From Alphaproteobacteria bacterium (GTDB lineage: Bacteria > Pseudomonadota > Alphaproteobacteria > Rhodospirillales > Rhodospirillaceae): a stretch of 64,000 nt of DNA. The stretch covers positions 62,001-126,000 of the forward strand of contig JAURPI010000022.1 in NCBI GenBank assembly GCA_030835385.1. Reading direction: 5' to 3'. The notes below the pieces were generated by a model. The model saw only the letters and a program-made list of their open reading frames with translations, was not told the origin of the DNA and made no database searches. This document shows, piece by piece, positions 41,932 through 51,717 of the stretch. The number at the start of each line of letters is the position of its first letter. Position 1 is the stretch's first letter. The position numbers were made by a program, and so were the translations under genes.

Positions 41932-42900
41932 CTATCGATTTCTTGTCCAACGCCATGCATCGGAAACCAAAGTCTCCAGATCTGATCTTTTAGGTTCCCA
42001 ACCCAATGTGTCGACTGCATGTCTGGTATCGGCTACCAATGTCGGCGGATCACCGGGGCGATCAGGTCCAATATCAAATTTAATGGCGTTTCCTGTTACT
42101 CTCTCAACTGTCTCTATAACCTGCATAACCGAGTACCCTTTGCCAGCTCCAAGATTGGCAGATATTGCTTGCCCGTCGCCTGCAATGATATCTAGTGCGC
42201 GAATGTGGGCTGCGGCGAGGTCATTGACGTGAACGTAGTCGCGTACGCATGTTCCATCGGTCGTCGGATAGCTTTTTCCATGCACAGTAAGTTTTGTCCC
42301 CTTCGCGGCCGCCGCCAATACATTGGGGATTAAATGTGGTTCCGGATCGTGGTTCTCGCCAATTTCCCCTTCGGGATCGGCACCTGCAGCATTGAAGTAT
42401 CGTAACGCAAAATAGGAAAGCCCATATGATTTGGCGCGTTCAGCTAGCATTCTCTCGCCACGTAGTTTTGAATCGCCGTAGGGGCTTATCGGTTTCGCAA
42501 ACTCTGACTCAGAGACAGGAATGCTCTCAGGTACGCCGTAAATCGCACACGTGGAAGAGAAAACAAGGCGATTAACTCCGCCACCTTTCATGGCATTGAG
42601 AAGATTCTCCGTGCCTTCAACATTGTTACGATAATACAATTGCGGTTTAGCTATCGACTCAGAAACCAAAGCTAGGGCAGCAAAGTGCATAACCGCTTCT
42701 GGTTTGTGTTTACTGATAACTTTGCTTATGCGATCAGGATCGAGTAAGTCCCCGACCTCCAAAGGCCCCCATTTAACAGCTGACTGATGGCCACGAACTA
42801 AGTTGTCAAAGGTTACAGGATTGTGTCCGACCCCAGCTAGCGCTTTGCAAGCGTGGCTACCTACGTATCCTGCACCACCTGTAACGAGTATGGTTGCCAT
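41932..42900 (-). CDS. galE: UDP-glucose 4-epimerase
   Basis: 322 residues. NAD-binding GGAGYVGS at 8-15, catalytic S116/T117 (FSSTCAIYG), Y141 and K145 (SPYGDSK), and FNAAGADPEGEIGE. Interconverts UDP-glucose and UDP-galactose for cell-surface glycans. The gene and its flanks (41735-43268) look more AT-rich than neighbouring genes. It stands alone. Confidence 0.93.
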   Translation of the reverse strand: MATILVTGGAGYVGSHACKALAGVGHNPVTFDNLVRGHQSAVKWGPLEVGDLLDPDRISKVISKHKPEAVMHFAALALVSESIAKPQLYYRNNVEGTENLLNAMKGGGVNRLVFSSTCAIYGVPESIPVSESEFAKPISPYGDSKLRGERMLAERAKSYGLSYFALRYFNAAGADPEGEIGENHDPEPHLIPNVLAAAAKGTKLTVHGKSYPTTDGTCVRDYVHVNDLAAAHIRALDIIAGDGQAISANLGAGKGYSVMQVIETVERVTGNAIKFDIGPDRPGDPPTLVADTRHAVDTLGWEPKRSDLETLVSDAWRWTRNR

Positions 42901-43268
42901 TACCGCAACCTAATGTCGCGCGAGGTGAGTCTTTTGTCTAATTGAAGCATATAATTCTCTGAACGCTCTTCCTTATGTATATGGTAGCTGAGGCACACGT
43001 ATTTCTTAATAGCGATAGGACTCTTGTTCATTTATTAGCTGCATGAAAAGAAGCTAGCTCTGGATATTTACTAGGTATCCTTCACTAGGTGAACTAGATG
43101 TAGCCTGAAGGAAAGCACGCGTTCACCATGTGCCGCTATGTTATATTTTTGGTCCTCTATCGCCTGGCAGAGTGAACGTATGTAGCGCAGCGGTTACGCT
43201 TTACACATATTAGATTCTGAAAGGCCTTACCATTTTAACCCATTGTCTGACTCAGTTAGGTTCCTGAC
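42901..43268. other. 368-bp AT-rich intergenic region, no gene seen
   Basis: Between galE and the NTF2-like gene. No open frame with a ribosome site or protein-like composition. A short palindrome, TTCAC-TAG-GTGAA, lies at 43081-43093. Probably holds the divergent promoters; the base composition is lower in GC than most of the window. Confidence 0.5.
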
Positions 43269-43739
43269 ATGCGTACTCCAACATTATTTGTTTTCTTCAT
43301 GTTAATGTTTGCTGTGCCTGCCTCGGCTCAGCAGCCTAAACCAGAGCAAATTGCAGCGGCGAAAGAAGAGATATGGGCGATCGAAAAGTCCATTTACGCC
43401 AGCCGTAGTCAGGGTAACTTTCAGCTCTATATCGATGGCGCATCGCCAAATTTTCTTGCGCCATTTCCCACTGGCGGCTGGGAATCTGGTAGAGATGGTC
43501 TAAGGCGAACGGGTACTAGTCTAGCAGGAAATTCTCGCGAAAAAATTGCTATGAATTTCAAGGCCTTTACGCTCCAGGGTGACACGGCAGTTATCTACTA
43601 CCTGAACCACCGGACGGTCAGGCCTAACGGTGAACCTGTTGACGAATGGTATGAAGTGATGCACGTGTGGGTGCGTAAAGGTGAGGGGTGGCAGATTCTT
43701 GCTAGCATGCCACGTCAAGTAATCGATTATAAACCATAA
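43269..43739 (+). CDS. secreted NTF2-like (SnoaL/DUF4440-type) protein
   Basis: 156 residues with signal peptide (MRTPTLFVFFMLMFAVPASA). The mature part has the cone-shaped NTF2 pattern: IWAIEKSIYASRSQGNFQLYID helices, then strands FTLQGDTAVIYYLNHRT and VMHVWVRKGEGWQILAS. These folds bind or isomerise small molecules. The stop overlaps the convergent amidohydrolase by 13 bp. Role unknown. Confidence 0.78.
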   Translation: MRTPTLFVFFMLMFAVPASAQQPKPEQIAAAKEEIWAIEKSIYASRSQGNFQLYIDGASPNFLAPFPTGGWESGRDGLRRTGTSLAGNSREKIAMNFKAFTLQGDTAVIYYLNHRTVRPNGEPVDEWYEVMHVWVRKGEGWQILASMPRQVIDYKP

Positions 43740-44785
43740 AGCCGACGACCATTGTCCACCGTGATTTTCTTCAGAATGGTGGCATCAACGTCTGTCCTTC
43801 TGCACATGACACCATGGGCACCGATGTCTGTACCAATATCGGCGTGACCGAAATCTGACCCGAGCACCAGGTTGTTTTCGCCCGCCAATTCAAGGACGTA
43901 GGGCAAATTCTCATCAAAAGTGCAGTCAATGAAAAGGTTTGTTCCGGCGAGGGGCACATCGTCCAGTTTTACATCCTGACGCCATGCTGTTTCCGCACCC
44001 CTGGATATTTCGCGAAGCGCAAAGGGTAGCCATTCGGATCCGGCTTCGAGGAAACCGAAGCGAAGTTCAGGGAAACGTATCGCAAAATCCGAAGTAAATA
44101 TGTTCACGAAAGCGGCGGTCATCGGTACGATAGAATGCATGATCGCGTTTGAGTTCTCGTAGACGGGGCTAGATGCGTTGCCGATATGCAGACCAATCGA
44201 CAGATTATGTTTCTGCGCCTCCTCGTATACGGGGTAGAAATACGGATCCGTGAGAAGTTTATTGCATTCTAATGGGCGCATCATGACAGATGCCGCGCCA
44301 TGGCTTGCCCCATATTCTATTTCTTTTCTCGCGGCTTCGATATCCAAGAGAGGTGGGACAAGAGACCATCGAAGGCGTCCCTTAGACTCATCAGAGCAAT
44401 CTGCCATCCAACGGTTGTAGCTTCCGGCAAGAGCGACCTGTGCTTCTGGGGCGGTGAATAATGCAGCAAGAAAGAAGCTGGTAATAATGACTTGGGTATC
44501 GACGCCTAAGTCATCCATCCACTTCACGCGCCCAGCGACATCGTCAAGCAACCGGACATTTGGTGGGGGCTGGCCCGGTGCGCTCTCTACGTCGAGGCCG
44601 CAAATGATCAACTGGCCAGATGGCATTTCCCAAAAATGATTGAGGCCGCGCCATTGCGCTTGGCTGCCATCGGTTTTCTTTTGTTTCGGACGGAAATGCG
44701 CATCTTTCGATGCCAAGTAAGACCAGGCGCGTAAGCTCTCGATAACATGGGTGTCGCAGTCGACGTATCCCACCAGATACTCCAA
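43727..44785 (-). CDS. amidohydrolase-2 family (ACMSD-like) enzyme
   Basis: 352 residues. Metal-ligand pattern: VDCDTHVIES at the start, GLHIGN in the middle and LGSDFGHAD near the end (D and H). The family includes 2-amino-3-carboxymuconate semialdehyde decarboxylase and related decarboxylases and hydrolases of aromatic-derived acids. TIM barrel, cytosolic, no signal peptide. Divergent from the PQQ dehydrogenase gene. Confidence 0.83.
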   Translation of the reverse strand: MEYLVGYVDCDTHVIESLRAWSYLASKDAHFRPKQKKTDGSQAQWRGLNHFWEMPSGQLIICGLDVESAPGQPPPNVRLLDDVAGRVKWMDDLGVDTQVIITSFFLAALFTAPEAQVALAGSYNRWMADCSDESKGRLRWSLVPPLLDIEAARKEIEYGASHGAASVMMRPLECNKLLTDPYFYPVYEEAQKHNLSIGLHIGNASSPVYENSNAIMHSIVPMTAAFVNIFTSDFAIRFPELRFGFLEAGSEWLPFALREISRGAETAWRQDVKLDDVPLAGTNLFIDCTFDENLPYVLELAGENNLVLGSDFGHADIGTDIGAHGVMCRRTDVDATILKKITVDNGRRLYGL

Positions 44786-44926
44786 GGCAGATAATGAATG
44801 TTGTTATTCTAGCGGAGCTACCAGAACGCATTCAATACTTGCCCGGGTTGATGGGGCCGCCTACGGTTGAAAGTGCCAAAATCAGTATCAAGTGACCTCC
44901 GAGCCCAAAGCACAGCGGGTAAAAAT

Positions 44927-46873
44927 ATGTCGAAGCTTCAGTATATTGTCTTGAGTGTAGCAATCAGTTTGGCGATCGCTGTCAAATTGAGTGCGGATGA
45001 ACTGGCTGAAAACAAAGGTTGGTCGTCCTTTGGCGGTGTGCCAGGCGGTGGCCGGTATTCAGCGCTTGATCAAGTTAATCGCAGCAACGTCGATGAACTT
45101 GAGGTGGCGTGGATATACCATTCTGGGGAAACGTCAGGCTATGACGCAGAAATTGGACCCAGCTTTGATGAGACGACTCCGATATTAGCCAATGACCTAT
45201 TGTACTTGTGCACCTCACAGAACCGAATTGTCGCTCTTGACCCAGCGACTGGAGAAGAGAAGTGGGCATTCGACCCTCATGCTGGACTCATCGATGCACC
45301 GCTTCTAGCGCGCCATTGTCGTGGCGTTGGGTACTGGCAAAGTGAAACGCCCAGTAGTGGTAAGGCGTGTGAAAAACGCGTTTTTAAAGGAGACCGTATT
45401 GGTCACGTGTTCGCTGTTGATGCTGACACCGGGCAGCCGTGTGAGGACTTTGGTCGTGGCGGGTATATGTCGCTATCAGACTACGAGTACAACGGCGAAG
45501 GATTTATCGATTTAACGTCGCCCCCCGTCATTCTGAATGATTTGGTTATTATAGGCGGTGGCGTGCTGGATAATGTTCGTGCAAATGCGCCTGATGGAAC
45601 TATCCGCGCCTTTGACGTCCGCAGTGGTGAAGAGCGTTGGCATTTTAATACTATCCCTGAGGCGATGCGCGACCAGACCGGAGGCGGCGACATTTGGCCT
45701 CCGTTTACCGTCGACGTAGAACGCAACTGGGTGTTTGTCCCCACAGGGAGTCCCAGTCCTGATCCCTATGGCGGCAACCGACTGGATCCAATTCCTTACG
45801 CGAATGCAATTGTTGTGCTTGACGGCGCCACGGGGGAATTGGTCTGGCACCGTCAATTGGTTCGTCACGACGTGTTCGACTATGACCTACCTGCGCAACC
45901 AACCCTTATTGATATCCAACAAGGTGATGAGGTTGTCGAAGCGGTAGCGCAGATTACCAAAATGGGTGTGGTTTTTGTCTTTCGCCGAGATACCGGAGAG
46001 CCAGTCTTTCCCATCGAGGAAATTCCGGTCCCGCATACGGACATCCCCGAAGACAGAACCTCTCCAACTCAACCTTGGCCCACAAAGCCAGAGCCTTTTT
46101 CAACCCAATCTATGAGTGAAGACGACGTCTGGGGGCTGACATTTTGGGACCGCGGTAAATGCATGGAAGAGTTTAAGGGTTTTCGTTACGAGGGAATTTT
46201 CACCCCCCCGAGTTTGCGAGGCTCTTTAATTTTGCCATCGACGGCTGGTGGCGGCAACTGGGGTGGCGTGGCTTACGACCCGACACGTAATCTGTTGGTT
46301 GTAAAAGCGCATAACTACGGGTTCGTATTTAAATTGGTGCCCCTAACCAGTGAAGAGGCGAAAGGAAAGCCAAATTCCTGGAGTATGTCGCGGGAGATGA
46401 TCGGTACGCCCTACCGTGTTGAAGGGCGCCGTTGGTTGTCGCCCTGGGGTATTCCTTGCAACGCGCCGCCATGGGGCGAAATGACAGCGTTCGACATGTC
46501 TACCGGAGACACAGTGTGGCGTGTTCCGCTGGGGCAGGTGTCGGTTGGACCGTTCGGGCTGTTTAAAACACCCAAATCTTGGGGCTCACCCAATATTGGT
46601 GGTCCGATCATCACCGGCGGAGATTTGATATTTATTGGCTCGACAATGGATAGTGTTTTGCGTGCCGTTGACGTGGAGACAGGAGAGGAGTTGTGGTCTG
46701 CTGACCTCCCAGCGCCAGGAATGGCTGTGCCTATGACCTATCAGGCTGGGCCAGATGACAGGCAATTTATCGTGATAGCGGCCACGGGAAATGCGATTGC
46801 GGGAACAGACTTGAGCGACGCATACGTTGCATTTGCGCTGCCAGAGTCCCTAACAAAAAAGGGGCAGAACTAA
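44927..46873 (+). CDS. PQQ-dependent dehydrogenase (membrane-anchored or periplasmic, GCD-like)
   Basis: 648 residues from ATG 44927; the frame begins upstream at TTG 44867 but the signal or anchor helix (KLQYIVLSVAISLAIAV) belongs right after this ATG. Beta-propeller repeats are visible: VALDPATGEEKWAFDP, FDVRSGEERWHF, VLDGATGELVWH, FDMSTGDTVWRVP and AVDVETGEELWSADLP. WPPFTVDVERNWVFVPTGSPSPD and GGGNWGGVAYDP are characteristic of the glucose/quinate dehydrogenase group. It oxidises a sugar, polyol or alcohol in the periplasm. No pqq biosynthesis genes lie in the window. Confidence 0.9.
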   Translation: MSKLQYIVLSVAISLAIAVKLSADELAENKGWSSFGGVPGGGRYSALDQVNRSNVDELEVAWIYHSGETSGYDAEIGPSFDETTPILANDLLYLCTSQNRIVALDPATGEEKWAFDPHAGLIDAPLLARHCRGVGYWQSETPSSGKACEKRVFKGDRIGHVFAVDADTGQPCEDFGRGGYMSLSDYEYNGEGFIDLTSPPVILNDLVIIGGGVLDNVRANAPDGTIRAFDVRSGEERWHFNTIPEAMRDQTGGGDIWPPFTVDVERNWVFVPTGSPSPDPYGGNRLDPIPYANAIVVLDGATGELVWHRQLVRHDVFDYDLPAQPTLIDIQQGDEVVEAVAQITKMGVVFVFRRDTGEPVFPIEEIPVPHTDIPEDRTSPTQPWPTKPEPFSTQSMSEDDVWGLTFWDRGKCMEEFKGFRYEGIFTPPSLRGSLILPSTAGGGNWGGVAYDPTRNLLVVKAHNYGFVFKLVPLTSEEAKGKPNSWSMSREMIGTPYRVEGRRWLSPWGIPCNAPPWGEMTAFDMSTGDTVWRVPLGQVSVGPFGLFKTPKSWGSPNIGGPIITGGDLIFIGSTMDSVLRAVDVETGEELWSADLPAPGMAVPMTYQAGPDDRQFIVIAATGNAIAGTDLSDAYVAFALPESLTKKGQN

Positions 46874-46896
46874 GAAGTTCCGCCCCGTGTCTTTTG
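46861..46896 (+). terminator. terminator of the PQQ dehydrogenase gene
   Basis: GGGGC-a-GAACT pairs with AGTTC-c-GCCCC; the stop codon lies within the stem, and GTGTCTTTTGTTGTT follows. It separates the plus-strand dehydrogenase gene from the convergent TonB receptor gene. Confidence 0.75.
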
Positions 46897-46909
46897 TTGT
46901 TGAAATTAC

Positions 46910-49183
46910 CTAGAAGTTTAGGCGTATGTCGATCCCGCCTGTCCTAGTGTCGCCAGGGTAAACTCGATACTGAACGACGCCACTATTCGGCGCACCTTCA
47001 GCTGTGAAGGGCACGGATGTTACGCGGCGATTCCAACTCTTATCGAATACATTGTCGACCCATAAAGCGATTTCCAAGTTTTCGTTCACAAACCCGATAC
47101 GTGCGTTAGCGAGGTTAATATCGCCTTGGCTTGCGAAGTTAAGGCCGGTGTCAAATTTGGCTGCTTCATGTGAGAAGTCACCACGGATGTACATGTCGTA
47201 GTCCTGGAAGATTTCAGGAATAGTGTATGTGCCTGAAATTGAAGCCTGGAAATCGGATGTTCGGCTGATGGTGTTTCCACCGACTTCTGCAGAACAGCCT
47301 GGCGTAACGATGATTGTGTTCACAAACTCGCCGCATGCCGCTGTCGCTTCACCTTCAATGAAACCATCCTTGTATTGTGGGTCCATCACAGCAATGGCTC
47401 CGCGAACAATAAAGTCCTCCGTTACGTTGATGCTTGTATCTACCTCAATACCAATGGAGCGGGCTTCACCAAAGTTCTGAACAGCGGAGACAGGTGAGTT
47501 GGCAACGGCTGTCTGGACCTGGAGGTCTTTCCAATCCACATACCAGGCTGACACTGTCGCGACCATGCGGCCGTCAAACAGAGTGGATTTGCTGCCGATT
47601 TCGAAGGTCCAGTTGGTTTCTTCACCGAACGTACGTTCAGGCAAGCCTTCAGCCACGTTACTATTAAACCCACCGCTTTTTACGCCACGGCCTGCATTGG
47701 CATAGAACAATTGATCGTCACTAACTTGATAATCGATAGTGAATCGAGGAGCGAGAAAGTCAAAACTCTGCTCTTCTCCGCTGGCGGAGTTAACAAAATC
47801 CAGTTTTTCATCCGTGTACCGCAGCTCAACTGACGCGGTGACTTGATCTGTGAAGGCATAATCGACAGATCCGAAGACAGACGTCGCTTTTGTTCGAACC
47901 TCGCGACGCCGTTCAAAGAATGGAACAGCCGCGCCATTGGGATCTCCAAGGGGCAGGAAGAACACACCTAAAGTATCGATGTCAAAGCTGTTGTAGTGGA
48001 AGCCGCCAATGGTCCACCCCAAGTCGCCATCACCGTTGCTTGCTAGGCGAACCTCATAACTGTCCGAATCACCCTTCGGTGTTGAAGCATCAATAAGGGA
48101 CTGAACAGAAAGACCAGGGATAAAGAATGGAATATTGATCGCGTTAGGATTTGATGAGGTATCGACCTGAAGTGTGAATCCTGAGTCCGCATGGCTGGCG
48201 AGAGCTGTCAGTGTGGCGAAATCAAAATCATGCTCTAATTTCGCGTAAAATAGATCGGTCTCACCAATTAGACCCTGTGCACCCTCAGATAAGCTGACTT
48301 CTGTTGCTCGAACGTGTTCTCCGCAAAACAGTGTTTGCCGCGGTACACCAAAGGGATTGACTGTGTCTGACCCGCAATTGTTATCCGCAGCATCTGACAA
48401 CGCCAGGGCCGGAGTTTCGTTATCGACTTTGTTGCGTGCCGCAAACAGAGTAATTCGTGTGTCTTCGGTGGGCTCTGCATAGATCTTTCCACCAAAGACG
48501 TCCCGTGTGTTCCAGCCGCCTAAGCGATCTCCATTGCGAACGTTAGGAATCGTACCATCGAATTCACTAAACCCACCGAAAAGCTGAACGGAAACCATAT
48601 CCCCGAGGGGGATGTTGACGTTGCCAGCAAGTGAATACCGGTCGCGCGTGCCTGCCGTGCCTTCAATGCGACCACCAAACTCACCAAGCTCTGGTTGTTT
48701 AGTCACATAGTTGATGGCCCCACCAAATGTGTTGCGTCCATAGAGCGCGCTCTGTGGTCCTTTAACAACTTCGATCCGTTGCAGATCGAGGAGGCCAAAC
48801 TCCAAACCGGATCGGTTGTTTAGATATACTCCGTCGATAAACACACCGACGTTACCTTGGGGAGATGTTTGGTCGGTTTGAGTTAGGCCACGAATAGCAG
48901 GGTTTTGGAACGCGCCGTTGACGTCCTGGAACTGAAGGGATGGCGTCCATTGCGCCAAATCTTCGAGGGCATTTATGTTTTGCCGTTCCAGTTCTGTCTC
49001 GGTAAACGCCGTGATGGCCAGGGGCACTTCTAGAAGCGATTCAGCTCGCTTACGAGCTGTTACGGTGATTTCTTCAATCGCAAGCTGCTGGGCGGTTGCC
49101 TCAGGCGCGATCAGCGCTGTCGAAATGGCAAGTGAAGCAATAAATTGCGCACCTGATTGTGCTGCCTTATTTTTCTTCGTCAT
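46910..49183 (-). CDS. TonB-dependent outer-membrane receptor
   Basis: 757 residues. Signal peptide (ending ATAQ), TonB box-like IEEITVTARKR, plug domain (GVFIDGVYLNNRSG, LQRIEVVKGPQSALYGRNTFGGAINYVT), then a 22-strand barrel with FTIDYQVSDDQLFYANAGRGVKSGGFN and a final strand ending in Phe (GGIDIRLNF). This sequence type is common among receptors for plant- or algal-derived organic molecules as well as siderophores. No FecR/FecI-type regulators are adjacent. Convergent with the PQQ dehydrogenase gene. Confidence 0.93.
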   Translation of the reverse strand: MTKKNKAAQSGAQFIASLAISTALIAPEATAQQLAIEEITVTARKRAESLLEVPLAITAFTETELERQNINALEDLAQWTPSLQFQDVNGAFQNPAIRGLTQTDQTSPQGNVGVFIDGVYLNNRSGLEFGLLDLQRIEVVKGPQSALYGRNTFGGAINYVTKQPELGEFGGRIEGTAGTRDRYSLAGNVNIPLGDMVSVQLFGGFSEFDGTIPNVRNGDRLGGWNTRDVFGGKIYAEPTEDTRITLFAARNKVDNETPALALSDAADNNCGSDTVNPFGVPRQTLFCGEHVRATEVSLSEGAQGLIGETDLFYAKLEHDFDFATLTALASHADSGFTLQVDTSSNPNAINIPFFIPGLSVQSLIDASTPKGDSDSYEVRLASNGDGDLGWTIGGFHYNSFDIDTLGVFFLPLGDPNGAAVPFFERRREVRTKATSVFGSVDYAFTDQVTASVELRYTDEKLDFVNSASGEEQSFDFLAPRFTIDYQVSDDQLFYANAGRGVKSGGFNSNVAEGLPERTFGEETNWTFEIGSKSTLFDGRMVATVSAWYVDWKDLQVQTAVANSPVSAVQNFGEARSIGIEVDTSINVTEDFIVRGAIAVMDPQYKDGFIEGEATAACGEFVNTIIVTPGCSAEVGGNTISRTSDFQASISGTYTIPEIFQDYDMYIRGDFSHEAAKFDTGLNFASQGDINLANARIGFVNENLEIALWVDNVFDKSWNRRVTSVPFTAEGAPNSGVVQYRVYPGDTRTGGIDIRLNF

Positions 49184-49446
49184 TGGTTCCTCCCACTGAA
49201 ATAGAATTTTCAGATACCGCGAGTAGCATAGAAATTAGAAATCCCCGATAGTAATTCCGCTCTAACAACCGAATAATGAGCGTAAATGTCTCAGACCGAA
49301 CAGATTATGGGGACGTGGGATGGCTCGGATTTGTATTTCGGTCAAAGGCTAGCGGCCTCATACATTGCGGTTATGGTCCGATTCGGTATAGATGCGGCAT
49401 GGCTAAATTGATCATCAAGTTCACGCGTGGCGACAGGCATATATAA

Positions 49447-50808
49447 GTGTTCCATCGACGGCTACTTCGAGCGGCGATCGTTCTTTCAACACCTTTTGCC
49501 ATGGGTGGGTTGGCTTTAATGATCTTGGATTGGATAAGCGTCTTTCAAGCGCTGTCCGTTTGGGCTGTTGGCACCGCTGGTCTCGCAGCTCTCTTGTACA
49601 AGCCACTCAAAAATATTGATGTCGTTTCGGACTACTTCTCCGCGCTTGAGGAAACACCGGACCCATCACCACCGGTCATCGGGAAAGTGATAGGCGGTGA
49701 TGGGCTTGCGCACATTCTAAATGGTACAAGCCGTTTGGTCAGACGGTACGCGACAGCAGGTCAACAGGTTCAAGCTGAACTTGATCTTTTGGTTGATAAG
49801 ATTCCTATGCCGTTTCTACAGGTCGATGCTAATCGACAGGTTATTCGTCAAAACAAGGCGGCCGCTCTGTTATTCAGTGATGGTGCGCTTGGACGGGATT
49901 TGGTGACTTCGATACGCCATCCAGAGTTAGTTGCGGTTGTCGATCAGGCGTTATCGACGCACGAAAGCACTCAAATTGAAATTACATTAGGAAGTCCGAT
50001 AGAGCAGACGTTTCTTTGTCACGTTGTCGCGTCGGATCCAAAGGTCGAGCAAGATGCAATTTTGATTATGCTCAGCAACATCACGGAGGTTGTTCGTGGT
50101 GAACGTATGCGAGTTGATTTTGTGGCAAATGCCAGTCACGAAATCCGATCTCCACTGGCTACGCTAGCAGGGTGTATTGAAACCCTGCAGGGCCCGGCAA
50201 AAGACGACCCTGAGGGGCGGAAGAAATTTCTAGAATTGGCAAGCGGTGAGGTGAAACGCATGACAACGCTCGTCAGTGATCTGCTATCCCTCTCTCAGAT
50301 CGAAGTAAATCAGCATATTGCTCCATCAGATAGCATTGACGTTGCTTCAGTTCTTAAACGCGTTGTGGATGACGTGAAGGCGGGCTCGGAAGGAGATGAT
50401 ATCGAGGTCGAGTTCAATGTGCCGAGTGACCTTCCTCCAGTCACCGGTCACGATAGTGAGCTTCAACAGGTTTTCCAAAATTTGGTCGCCAATGCGACGC
50501 GATACGGTGGACCTAAAATTCAGGTGTCAGCGGAAAAAATAGAAAAAATGCCCCCGCCCGGATTGAAGGGGCCCGCCGTCAGAGTCCGAGTCCGAGATTG
50601 GGGACCAGGTATCGATCCCGTTCATCTCCCGCGTTTGACAGAGCGCTTTTATCGCGTTGATACGGTGCGCAGCAGGGAGCTCGGCGGTACTGGTCTTGGT
50701 TTGGCGATTGCAAAGCATGTCGTGAATAGGCACCAAGGGGCATTGGAAATTGACTCGGAAGTCGGGCAGGGAAGTACATTCTCGGTCTGTCTGCCTCTTA
50801 ATCAGTAA
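49447..50808 (+). CDS. PhoR-like sensor histidine kinase, orphan
   Basis: 453 residues from GTG 49447. Two N-terminal membrane helices (about 7-28 and 30-50), a PAS-type domain (about 108-215), HisKA with H231 in NASHEIRSPL, and HATPase_c with N-box (QNLVANATRYGG), DWGPGI and GTGLGLAI. Resembles alphaproteobacterial PhoR. No response-regulator gene or pst genes are next to it, so its partner is elsewhere. The enol-lactonase-like gene follows by 45 bp. Confidence 0.88.
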   Translation: MFHRRLLRAAIVLSTPFAMGGLALMILDWISVFQALSVWAVGTAGLAALLYKPLKNIDVVSDYFSALEETPDPSPPVIGKVIGGDGLAHILNGTSRLVRRYATAGQQVQAELDLLVDKIPMPFLQVDANRQVIRQNKAAALLFSDGALGRDLVTSIRHPELVAVVDQALSTHESTQIEITLGSPIEQTFLCHVVASDPKVEQDAILIMLSNITEVVRGERMRVDFVANASHEIRSPLATLAGCIETLQGPAKDDPEGRKKFLELASGEVKRMTTLVSDLLSLSQIEVNQHIAPSDSIDVASVLKRVVDDVKAGSEGDDIEVEFNVPSDLPPVTGHDSELQQVFQNLVANATRYGGPKIQVSAEKIEKMPPPGLKGPAVRVRVRDWGPGIDPVHLPRLTERFYRVDTVRSRELGGTGLGLAIAKHVVNRHQGALEIDSEVGQGSTFSVCLPLNQ

Positions 50809-50853
50809 AAGAAGTAGTGATCAGCGCGCAACGTGATCCAAATGGAGACAAGA

Positions 50854-51648
50854 ATGAACACAATAACAGTCAACGGCATCAATCTCGCGTATGCAATTGA
50901 TGGTGATTCAAACAAGCCGTGGATCGTCCTGTCTCATTCTTTAGCAACAGACCATCGGATGTGGGCGCCACAAGTGGGCGCTCTGACCCAAACTCATCGA
51001 GTACTCAGATACGACACGCGCGGTCATGGGAACAGTCCAGCGCCCGAAGGTGACTATACGATTTCGGAGCTGGTTGAAGACCTTGCAGGATTACTGACCG
51101 GCCTTGAAATCGAAGAAGCAGATGTCATGGGCATTTCGCTTGGCGGAGCGACGGCTTTGGGATTGGCGCTCGATCATCCGGGCTTGGTGCGTCGTGTGAT
51201 TTGCTGTGACGCTATTGTCCAATCAACCCCAGAATATTCAACAAGTTGGCGTGAGCGTATCGCGATTGCGGCGCAGAACGGTATGGGCGCCCTATGGGAA
51301 GGGTCGTCCGGTCGCTGGCTCACCGAAGAATTTCGGAAAAACCCACGAAATGCAGAGGTGTTTGCAGAGGTCGAGAATATGTTTCTTGGTACCAGTATAG
51401 CTGGATTTAGCGGCTGCGCAGCGGCATTGACTACCTTGGATTATGAATCTCGCTTGTCGTCTCTTGCGGCGCCCTGCCTCTGCATCACAGGTCGTGATGA
51501 TGTTGCGGCGCCACCTGATGTGATGGCTGAAATCGCTAGCGCAGTGGCTGACGGTGTAGTTGAGGTCATCGAGGGTGCGGCCCACCTTCCCAACCTGAAC
51601 CAGCCTGAAAAATTCAACACGATACTAACGGATTGGCTCGGCCATTAA
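50854..51648 (+). CDS. 3-oxoadipate enol-lactonase-like alpha/beta hydrolase
   Basis: 264 residues from ATG 50854 (GGAG 6 nt upstream). It has SHSLATDHRMW, YDTRGHGNSPAP, nucleophile S95 in GISLGG, acid in GRDDVAAPP and His in GAAHLPNLNQPE: the full triad with the PcaD pattern. PcaD opens 3-oxoadipate enol-lactone in the beta-ketoadipate pathway, but no other pca genes are near, so a related ester or lactone is possible. Followed by a carboxylate transporter. Confidence 0.82.
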   Translation: MNTITVNGINLAYAIDGDSNKPWIVLSHSLATDHRMWAPQVGALTQTHRVLRYDTRGHGNSPAPEGDYTISELVEDLAGLLTGLEIEEADVMGISLGGATALGLALDHPGLVRRVICCDAIVQSTPEYSTSWRERIAIAAQNGMGALWEGSSGRWLTEEFRKNPRNAEVFAEVENMFLGTSIAGFSGCAAALTTLDYESRLSSLAAPCLCITGRDDVAAPPDVMAEIASAVADGVVEVIEGAAHLPNLNQPEKFNTILTDWLGH

Positions 51649-51717
51649 GTCAGAACGGACTATGGTGCCTCCACAACGAAATTCCTAGACTATCTACGTG
51701 TTCGGAGGGGGACGTTT

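Noticed and set aside
41805-42020. 71-codon minus-strand frame at the 3' end of galE
   Set aside because: It overlaps the conserved galE C-terminus in another frame, has no ribosome site and shadow-like composition.
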